A DNA stretch of 10,382 nt, taken from Gammaproteobacteria bacterium (lineage in GTDB: Bacteria > Pseudomonadota > Gammaproteobacteria > GCA-001735895). The translations under genes and the position numbers were made by a program. Location of the stretch: the NCBI GenBank assembly GCA_027293245.1, contig JAPUFZ010000121.1:1-10382 (forward strand), given 5' to 3'. The notes under the pieces are model-generated. The model made no database searches and was not told the DNA's origin. It worked only from the letters and a program-made list of their open reading frames with translations. Positions 4,658 through 10,382 of this stretch are shown piece after piece; the first letter of the stretch is position 1, and each line of letters begins with the position of its first letter.

Positions 4658-7363
4658 ATGCTGTCAAATATATCTAGAAAAATCTTCGGTAGCCGTAATG
4701 ACCGAATCATCAAACACCTGGGTCAACGTGTCACCATCATTAACCAGTTTGAAGCAGATATGCAGGCCCTGGATGATGAACAACTCCAGCAAAAAACCAG
4801 TGAGTTAAAGCAACGTTACGAGTCAGGTGAAACCCTGGAGCAACTGCTGGACGAGGCTTTTGCGGTTTGTCGGGAAGCCTCGGTCCGGGTTCTTGGCATG
4901 CGCCACTACGATGTGCAGCTTATCGGCGCAATGATTTTGAATAATAACCAGATTACCGAAATGCGTACCGGTGAGGGTAAAACCCTGGTTGCGACACTGG
5001 CTGTCTATTTGAATGCACTGAGTGATAAAGGTGTTCATATCGTCACGGTAAATGATTATCTTGCCGAACGCGACGCCGCCTGGATGGGCCAGCTTTATAA
5101 GTATCTTGGACTGAGTGTCGGCGTGGTGTTGAGTACGATGGATTACGATGCCAAGCGCGAGGCCTATAACGCCGATATCGTTTACGGTACTAACAACCAG
5201 TTTGGCTTCGATTATATGCACGACAATCTGAGTTTCACGTTACAGGAAAGAGTACAACGCGGACTCAACTTTGCCATTGTTGACGAAGTGGATTCGATTC
5301 TGATCGACGAGGCGCGCACGCCACTGATCATCTCCGGCCAGGCCAGCGACAGCTCCGAGCTTTATACACGAATCAATCATATTATTCCCAGACTGGTTAA
5401 GGTTGAAATCGAAGACGGGCCGGGTGATTACACGGTTGATGAAAAATCGAAGCAGGCATATCTCACCGAACAGGGACACGATACTGCCGAAGATTTAATG
5501 GTAGAAGCCGGCTTGTTAAATGAAGGTGAGAGTCTTTATGACGCGGCAAATATAGCTCTAGTACACCATCTTAACGCTGGATTGAGAGCGCATGCCATTT
5601 TTCGCCGCGATGTCGACTACATTATACAGGATGGTCATATCGTCATAGTCGATGAGTTTACCGGGCGTACTATGTCCGGTAGACGTTGGTCGGAAGGATT
5701 GCATCAGGCAATTGAGGCCAAGGAAAATGTCAGCATACAGCACGAAAACCAAACTATCGCTTCGATTACCTTCCAGAATTATTTTCGGCTCTACGACAAG
5801 CTTTCGGGAATGACCGGAACCGCCGATACCGAGGCTTTCGAATTTCAGCAAATCTATGGTCTTGAAGTGGTAGTGGTGCCGACCAATATGCCGATGATCC
5901 GCGAAGATCTGGGTGACCTGATTTATCTGACCGTAGGGGAAAAATTCTCCGCCATCATTGAAGATATCCAGGACTGTGTAAAAAGAGGGCAACCGGTACT
6001 TGTAGGTACCACATCGGTTGAAACCTCAGAACTTTTGTCCGGCTTGTTAGACAAGCAAAAAATAAAGCACCAGATATTGAACGCCAAGCAACATCAGCGT
6101 GAGGCCAGTATTATTGCCGATGCTGGAATTCCCGGCACGGTTACGATTGCCACCAATATGGCAGGACGGGGTACCGATATTGTCCTCGGTGGAAATCTCG
6201 ATGTTTATTTAAAAGAAATTGCCGAAGACGAGTTGGAAAAGCGTGAAACTTTAAGTTCAAAATGGCTAATCCTCCATAACAGCGTCATAGAAGCGGGTGG
6301 ACTACATATTATCGGTACCGAAAGACACGAGTCCAGGCGTATCGACAATCAGTTACGTGGTCGCTCGGGGCGGCAGGGTGATCCCGGTTCTACTCGTTTC
6401 TACCTGTCGATGGAAGACAGCCTGATGCGAATATTCGCCTCCGAGAAGGTCGCAGGACTGATGCAAAAACTCGGTATGGAAGAGGGCGAGGCGATTGAAC
6501 ACCCCTGGGTAAGCAAAGCGATCGAAAATGCCCAACGCAAGGTTGAAGCGCACAACTTTGATATACGTAAACAATTATTGCAATACGACGACGTTGCCAA
6601 TGATCAGCGTAAGGTTATCTATGCGCAGCGAGACGATCTAATACATGCTGACAATATTTCCGAGGCGATCCGCAACATGCGCCTGGACGTCGTCGAGCAT
6701 GTGTTTAGAAGCCATGTAGCAGTTAACTCAATCGAAGAACAATGGCAAATTGCCGAGCTTGAACAGTCCTTGTTGAATGAATTTGGCGTCGAATTACCGA
6801 TTCAGCAATGGCTTGATGAAGATGACGATATCGATCAAGAGACGATATTGACCCGGATAGTCGATCATTTCGAAACCGAGTATCGGCAAAAAGTAGATTT
6901 TCTTGGTCCGGAAATAATTGCCGGTTACGAAAAAGATTTGATGCTCATGGTACTGGATCGGCATTGGCGCGAACACCTGGCGGCGATGGATTATTTACGC
7001 CAGGGCATTGGATTACGCGGCTATGCGCAAAAAAATCCGGTGCAGGAATACAAGCGCGAATCGTTCGAAATGTTTACCGACATGCTGGAGGGAATAAAGT
7101 ACGAGGCGATCCAGAGCCTTACCCGCGTACAGATCAGAAGTGAGGCCCAGGTAGAGGCACTCGAACAAAGTCATGTCGAGGATACCAATATCAAGCTGGA
7201 ACATGCGTCGGCACAGAACCTGCTGAACGCCGGCGCCGCCGAAGGCGAAGGCGAAGCCGTCGAGCACCAACCCTATGTTCGAAAACAAAAGAAAATCGGC
7301 CGCACCGCGCCCTGTTGGTGCGGTTCCGGGAAGAAATTCAAACAGTGTCACGGTAAATTATAA
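4658..7363 (+). CDS. secA: SecA, preprotein translocase motor ATPase
   Basis: SecA binds presecretory proteins and drives them through SecYEG by ATP hydrolysis at the inner membrane. The product is 901 residues, the same length as E. coli SecA, and residue numbering in the nucleotide-binding site matches: Walker A MRTGEGKT (102-109, K108) and Walker B with D209/E210 in [13 protein letters not shown]. The second helicase-like domain shows [14 protein letters not shown] and [14 protein letters not shown]. The C-terminal zinc finger is complete (C886, C888, C897, H898 in [16 protein letters not shown]), so SecB or ribosome contact through it is possible. A small Glu-Gly-rich linker coded by three near-identical six-base units (7241-7258) precedes it. 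The ATG at 4658 agrees with the conserved [16 protein letters not shown] start, although the Shine-Dalgarno is weak. argJ begins 10 bp after the stop. Confidence 0.99.
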   Translation: MLSNISRKIFGSRNDRIIKHLGQRVTIINQFEADMQALDDEQLQQKTSELKQRYESGETLEQLLDEAFAVCREASVRVLGMRHYDVQLIGAMILNNNQITEMRTGEGKTLVATLAVYLNALSDKGVHIVTVNDYLAERDAAWMGQLYKYLGLSVGVVLSTMDYDAKREAYNADIVYGTNNQFGFDYMHDNLSFTLQERVQRGLNFAIVDEVDSILIDEARTPLIISGQASDSSELYTRINHIIPRLVKVEIEDGPGDYTVDEKSKQAYLTEQGHDTAEDLMVEAGLLNEGESLYDAANIALVHHLNAGLRAHAIFRRDVDYIIQDGHIVIVDEFTGRTMSGRRWSEGLHQAIEAKENVSIQHENQTIASITFQNYFRLYDKLSGMTGTADTEAFEFQQIYGLEVVVVPTNMPMIREDLGDLIYLTVGEKFSAIIEDIQDCVKRGQPVLVGTTSVETSELLSGLLDKQKIKHQILNAKQHQREASIIADAGIPGTVTIATNMAGRGTDIVLGGNLDVYLKEIAEDELEKRETLSSKWLILHNSVIEAGGLHIIGTERHESRRIDNQLRGRSGRQGDPGSTRFYLSMEDSLMRIFASEKVAGLMQKLGMEEGEAIEHPWVSKAIENAQRKVEAHNFDIRKQLLQYDDVANDQRKVIYAQRDDLIHADNISEAIRNMRLDVVEHVFRSHVAVNSIEEQWQIAELEQSLLNEFGVELPIQQWLDEDDDIDQETILTRIVDHFETEYRQKVDFLGPEIIAGYEKDLMLMVLDRHWREHLAAMDYLRQGIGLRGYAQKNPVQEYKRESFEMFTDMLEGIKYEAIQSLTRVQIRSEAQVEALEQSHVEDTNIKLEHASAQNLLNAGAAEGEGEAVEHQPYVRKQKKIGRTAPCWCGSGKKFKQCHGKL

Positions 7364-7373
7364 AAATCACGGT

Positions 7374-8588
7374 ATGCCAGTAGGATTAAAAAGCCCCGGT
7401 CAACTTCACGCGGTCGACGGCGTGCGCCTGTCTGCAATGCACTGCGGTATCAAAGCCGATGAAAAGATTAGCGATCTGGTACTGATCGAAATCGCTGAAA
7501 GCGCAAACACCGCCACGGTCTTTACCACCAATAAATTCTGCGCGGCGCCCGTGGTGGTCGCCAAACAGCATCTCGCCGGGAATATTCCGGTACGATATTT
7601 ACTCATTAACTCGGGCAACGCGAATGCAGGTACGGGTGATTCGGGTCATCAGGGGGCGCTTGCCTGTTGTGCCGCAGTCGCCGATCACGGTGCGGTTCAT
7701 AGTACGGCTGTATTGCCATTTTCAACCGGTGTTATTGCGGCTGAATTGCCGGTGACTAAAATCAATGCCGCCATTCCTCTCTTGTTTGCCCGGTTGCACG
7801 AGGATAACTGGCTGCCGGCGGCGCTGGGGATTATGACGACGGATATCCTCCCCAAAGCGGTCAGTGAAGTGATGCAGCTGGCGCAGGGCCAGACTATCAC
7901 TATCACGGGCATGGCAAAAGGTTCGGGTATGATCAGGCCGGATATGGCGACGATGCTGGCTTTTGTGGCAACTGACGCGCAAATAAAACCCCCGGTTCTG
8001 AGGCAATTCCTAAGACAGGTAGTCGATGACTCTTTTAATGCCATCACGGTCGACGGTGATACTTCGACCAATGATGCCTGCGTGCTGATCGCGACGGGTA
8101 GGTCGGGTGAATCGATCGAAGGCGATGATCAGGCCTTTCTGGAGGCATTGACACGGGTATTTCAACGCCTGTCTCAATCGATTATTCGCGATGGTGAGGG
8201 TGCGACCAAGTTTGTAGAAATCGAAGTCCGGCAGGCAGCCTCCAGAGACGAAGCGCGGGAAGTGGGATTTACCATTGCGCATTCGCCACTGGTCAAAACC
8301 GCACTGTTTGCATGCGATCCAAATTGGGGCCGAATCCTGGCTGCGATCGGCAGGGCAAAAATTGAAACCCTGGATGTGAGCAAGGTTGATCTTTACCTGG
8401 GTGAAACTTGCCTGCTGAGAAATGGACTGCCCGATAGTGCTTATCTTGAAGAACTTGGGCAGAAAGAAATGGACCGGGAAGACATAAAAATTACCGTCAT
8501 ACTCGGGCAGGGTGAGTCAGTTGCAACTATATGGACGACCGATCTTTCCTACGAATATGTCAAGATTAACGCCGAGTATCGCAGTTGA
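7374..8588 (+). CDS. argJ: ArgJ, ornithine acetyltransferase / N-acetylglutamate synthase
   Basis: ArgJ transfers the acetyl group from N-acetylornithine to glutamate in the cyclic arginine pathway; some members also use acetyl-CoA. The 404-residue product has the usual landmarks: FCAAPVVVAK (about 55-64), GNANAGTG (81-88), the oxyanion-hole STG (117-119), and the self-cleavage site AT in KGSGMIRPDMATMLAF. Autoproteolysis would occur between A192 and T193, leaving T193 as N-terminal nucleophile of the beta chain. DPNWGR (about 315-320) and the C-terminal INAEYRS are typical. I chose ATG 7374 because it gives the family-like MPVGL start and full family length; an earlier in-frame ATG at 7275 would lie 89 bp inside secA and add non-conserved residues. 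No clear Shine-Dalgarno is present, and the 10-bp gap from secA suggests coupled translation. A secA-argJ-mutT order occurs in several gammaproteobacteria, from memory including Pseudomonas. Confidence 0.96.
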   Translation: MPVGLKSPGQLHAVDGVRLSAMHCGIKADEKISDLVLIEIAESANTATVFTTNKFCAAPVVVAKQHLAGNIPVRYLLINSGNANAGTGDSGHQGALACCAAVADHGAVHSTAVLPFSTGVIAAELPVTKINAAIPLLFARLHEDNWLPAALGIMTTDILPKAVSEVMQLAQGQTITITGMAKGSGMIRPDMATMLAFVATDAQIKPPVLRQFLRQVVDDSFNAITVDGDTSTNDACVLIATGRSGESIEGDDQAFLEALTRVFQRLSQSIIRDGEGATKFVEIEVRQAASRDEAREVGFTIAHSPLVKTALFACDPNWGRILAAIGRAKIETLDVSKVDLYLGETCLLRNGLPDSAYLEELGQKEMDREDIKITVILGQGESVATIWTTDLSYEYVKINAEYRS

Positions 8589-8598
8589 CAGATTCGCC

Positions 8599-9045
8599 AT
8601 GACCCCGGGGCATAGTTCGTCAAACGACTACATTCATGTGGTTGCCGCGTTAATCTGGCAACCGAACAGCAGTAATAGCTTTTTAATTTCGAAAAGACAA
8701 AAAGGCAAACACCTGGAGGGATTGTGGGAGTTTCCGGGTGGAAAAATGGAGTCTGGAGAGACTCCAGTTCAAACCCTGCGACGTGAACTAAGGGAAGAGC
8801 TTGATATCATCGCCCTGAAGGTCGATCCCTATCAGCAGGTACTGCATCATTATCCTGATCGAAGTATCCTGCTCGACGTCTGGGAGGTGAAGTCTTTTCA
8901 GGGAAGCCTGGAAGCCCGTGAAGGGCAGGAACTCAAATGGGTTGCAGTAGACCAATTGACCCGCTATCGGTTTCCAGATGCCGACCTGCCAGTGCTGGAA
9001 ACTATAGTGAACAGCGCATTAGCAAAAACGGGACATCTTCCCTGA
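8599..9045 (+). CDS. mutT: MutT-type Nudix hydrolase (probable 8-oxo-dGTP diphosphatase)
   Basis: MutT hydrolyses 8-oxo-dGTP to the monophosphate, keeping oxidised guanine out of DNA. The Nudix box spans residues 48-70, from GGKMESGE through RRELREELDI: G48, E54, R62, E63, E66 and E67 fit GX5EX7REUXEEXGU, while the usual glycine near the end is D69, a tolerated variation. WEFPGGK before the box and KWVAVDQLTRYRFPDADLPVL near the C-terminus resemble E. coli MutT, and the position after secA supports orthology. The start at 8599 gives 148 residues and a 10-bp gap from argJ; an in-frame ATG at 8512 would overlap argJ by 77 bp and add residues without Nudix character. No good Shine-Dalgarno precedes either. 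The last 44 bp overlap the 3' end of zapD on the other strand. No thiamine-synthase-like fusion is present. Confidence 0.92.
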   Translation: MTPGHSSSNDYIHVVAALIWQPNSSNSFLISKRQKGKHLEGLWEFPGGKMESGETPVQTLRRELREELDIIALKVDPYQQVLHHYPDRSILLDVWEVKSFQGSLEAREGQELKWVAVDQLTRYRFPDADLPVLETIVNSALAKTGHLP

Positions 9046-9775
9046 CTTGAGTAGGTGTTTCATCGATTGGCAAGGGGTTTAAGAATCGGATCGAATATCG
9101 GTGTTTTCCAGCGCTGATTTCAGGGTAAAACCCGCTACCAGCGGGAATGCTGACACGCAGCAGGCGGTTCGGTTGTTGTGGATCCAGCGGTTGCTGATAA
9201 AAACCCTTCTCTGCGACAACCTGTTGTGGTGTCGCGCTATCCCTGATGACTTTCAAGATTAATTCGATCACAGCTTCCAGTTCGAAGTAGGGAGCCGCCC
9301 AACGGGTTAAATCGTCTACTCTGCGTTGATGACTCTGATTCAGCCAGAATCGCAATGCCGGCAGGTCGAAATCGCAGCTACCACCGGGAATTGAAGTGCG
9401 TTGTTTTATTGTGACCAGGAACTCAATACGTTTTAAATGCTCACCCAGCTTGCCGTTGAGCCGATGAAGTCGTTCGATAGCATTCTTTTGTTTGCTTAAT
9501 ATCAGTTCAAGTTTGGATTTATCGACGCCAGCGTGTGAGGCAAGTAATTTCAGTGAGCTGCGATGGCTTTCCAGTTCCCGCATTAAATCCTGCTTGAAGT
9601 CCCCGCGTTCCAGCAGGGCGGTAATCTCGAGGATGCCGAGCAAGGCGCCATAACCGCTCCAGTCGGCCTCGGGCGTGGCGAAATAGTGAATTCGCTGCAT
9701 CAGTGTTTCTATACGCAAACACATGCGTATGCGTTCGTTCAGCGGTTGTTCAAAAATTTGATTGTTGTCGGGCAT
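9002..9775 (-). CDS. zapD: ZapD, cell division protein stabilising FtsZ bundles
   Basis: ZapD (YacF) binds the FtsZ C-terminal tail and cross-links protofilaments at midcell. The 257-residue product is slightly longer than the E. coli protein (247). Recognisable blocks are FEQPLNERIRMCLRIE (8-23), TSIPGGSCDFDLPALRFWL (127-145), GFYQQPL with RLLRVSI (181-200) and YPEISAGKHRYSIRFL (207-222), in the family order of a helical domain followed by a beta domain. The ATG at 9775 gives the typical short tail before FEQPLNE; the Shine-Dalgarno is weak. It lies 96 bp downstream of coaE on the same strand, as in enterobacteria. Its 3' end overlaps mutT by 44 bp, and yacG, which normally follows zapD, is missing from this spot. 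A separate promoter may lie in the coaE-zapD gap. Confidence 0.95.
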   Translation of the reverse strand: MPDNNQIFEQPLNERIRMCLRIETLMQRIHYFATPEADWSGYGALLGILEITALLERGDFKQDLMRELESHRSSLKLLASHAGVDKSKLELILSKQKNAIERLHRLNGKLGEHLKRIEFLVTIKQRTSIPGGSCDFDLPALRFWLNQSHQRRVDDLTRWAAPYFELEAVIELILKVIRDSATPQQVVAEKGFYQQPLDPQQPNRLLRVSIPAGSGFYPEISAGKHRYSIRFLNPLPIDETPTQVREDVPFLLMRCSL

Positions 9776-9801
9776 TTAGTTATTGATCGTGAAGTCTGAT
9801 A

Positions 9802-9807
9802 ATTATA
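9802..9807 (-). promoter_or_regulatory. Candidate -10 element for zapD
   Basis: The minus strand reads a perfect TATAAT at plus 9802-9807, about 26 bp before the zapD start, which would give a leader of roughly 20 nt. The sequence where a -35 box should be (GTGTTT or TGTTTT) matches TTGACA poorly. The 96-bp gap in an otherwise compact pair supports a local promoter. A weak 5-bp inverted repeat with a following T4 (AACCG/CGGTT, plus 9834-9838 and 9816-9820) just upstream might partly end the coaE transcript. Confidence 0.35.
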
Positions 9808-9871
9808 GTGCATAAAACCGCTAAAACACGCGCCGGTTCCCCCCTGAACTTCGTTCCCTTCATGCAGGCGA

Positions 9872-10382
9872 CTAGTCAGACAGCGATAGATATTGCAGGT
9901 GTAATTTTTTCACCTGTCGGGAAAGATCGATGCCGCCATCATTAGCAATGACATCATCAGCCAGCTCGAGGCGCGCCGCGTTACTCCATTGTTGAGCCAG
10001 CATTTGCTGGGCCAGCTCGTGGTCTATGTTGTCCCGGCTCATTAACCGGGTGAATTGCGTATGCGACGAACAGTCGATCACTAAAACCCGATTTACCAGG
10101 TTGCGAAAATTCGATTCAAACAAAAGTGGAATGACCACCAGAACATAGGCTGCGCTACTATTTTGGTTTATCAATTGTTGAGCTTGCGCGAAAATCATCG
10201 GGTGTAATACGCCTTCCAGCCAGAGTTTTTCTGTTTCATTACTAAAAATAAGCCGCCTTAATTGAAGACGATCGATTCGATCGTCTCCAAGCAGAATTTC
10301 GCTGCCATAATGCTCTATTACCGGTTGATACCCCGGTTGACCTGTTTCGAGTAGTTGCCGGCTGATGACATCAGTATCGATA
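9872..10382 (-). CDS. coaE: CoaE, dephospho-CoA kinase (N-terminus cut by the window edge)
   Basis: CoaE phosphorylates the 3'-hydroxyl of dephospho-CoA, the last step of coenzyme A synthesis. The frame is open from the right edge (first full codon at 10381) to TAG at 9874-9872, 169 residues, covering roughly the last four fifths of the enzyme. Visible features are IDTDVISRQL (first residues, with the substrate-site aspartate of the DxD motif), the central LWLEGVLHPMI, VVIPLLFES, the NRVLVIDCSSHTQFTRLMSRD strand and lid, and the terminal ADDVIANDGG followed by a helix. The P-loop GGIGSGKS must lie outside the window. The C-terminus ends soon after that helix without the extra tail of E. coli CoaE. 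It is upstream of zapD on the same strand, as in enterobacteria. Confidence 0.95.
   Translation of the reverse strand, partial: IDTDVISRQLLETGQPGYQPVIEHYGSEILLGDDRIDRLQLRRLIFSNETEKLWLEGVLHPMIFAQAQQLINQNSSAAYVLVVIPLLFESNFRNLVNRVLVIDCSSHTQFTRLMSRDNIDHELAQQMLAQQWSNAARLELADDVIANDGGIDLSRQVKKLHLQYLSLSD

Noticed and set aside
5558..5992. 144-codon minus-strand reading frame opposite secA, and similar ones at 4823-5221 and 7697-8071
   Set aside because: They lie wholly antisense to well-conserved secA and argJ, resemble no family and show no ribosome binding site.
7241..7258. Three near-identical six-base units (GAAGGC, GAAGGC, GAAGCC) near the secA 3' end
   Set aside because: This codes for the low-complexity linker before the SecA zinc finger, which varies in all species; not a notable repeat.
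7275..7373. argJ starting at ATG 7275 inside secA
   Set aside because: The added residues are simply the secA zinc-finger region read in another frame and have no ArgJ character; ATG 7374 gives the family length.
8512..8598. mutT starting at ATG 8512 or 8557
   Set aside because: Both lie inside argJ and add residues without Nudix similarity; 8599 gives a normal length and a 10-bp spacing.

Overview
The window is a chromosomal housekeeping segment of a gammaproteobacterium. Close Orn, LpxC, SecA, ZapD and CoaE homologues, with ZapD largely confined to gamma/betaproteobacteria, plus the gene order lpxC-secA-mutT facing zapD-coaE, point there. Base composition is moderate in genes and clearly AT-rich in the two main promoter regions. 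I see no insertion sequence, phage gene, CRISPR array, tRNA or rRNA, and no gene whose character looks foreign. Genus cannot be assigned from the sequence alone.

Left part (1-2429): a divergent pair of units. On the minus strand an integral-membrane M48 (Ste24-type) metallopeptidase is followed by rsgA, which runs off the left edge. On the plus strand is orn (oligoribonuclease). The 146-bp divergent spacer is structured: an AT-rich dyad abuts a strong Shine-Dalgarno that serves not orn but a 21-codon short reading frame ending 13 bp before orn, and orn itself has no visible Shine-Dalgarno.

Middle (2430-9045): after a 286-bp AT-rich non-coding stretch comes a plus-strand run lpxC - M23 peptidase - secA - argJ - mutT. 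lpxC starts with TTG and the M23 gene with GTG. lpxC-M23, secA-argJ and argJ-mutT are separated by only 8 to 10 bp; a 92-bp spacer with a small hairpin precedes secA. In enterobacteria the M23 position holds secM. ftsZ, normally just upstream of lpxC, is not present here.

Right part (8999-10382): zapD and coaE lie on the minus strand, coaE upstream and running off the right edge. The 3' ends of mutT and zapD overlap tail to tail by 44 bp, leaving no room for yacG, which sits there in enterobacteria.

Together the genes cover ribosome assembly (rsgA), RNA/c-di-GMP breakdown product removal (orn), membrane proteolysis, lipid A synthesis (lpxC), peptidoglycan cleavage (M23), protein export (secA), arginine synthesis (argJ), nucleotide-pool cleaning (mutT), Z-ring bundling (zapD) and CoA synthesis (coaE). 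The proteins look ordinary; the points worth a second look are regulatory or syntenic: the orn leader, the lpxC upstream region and start codon, the secA leader without secM, and the mutT/zapD overlap. I did not find a convincing new multi-gene system.
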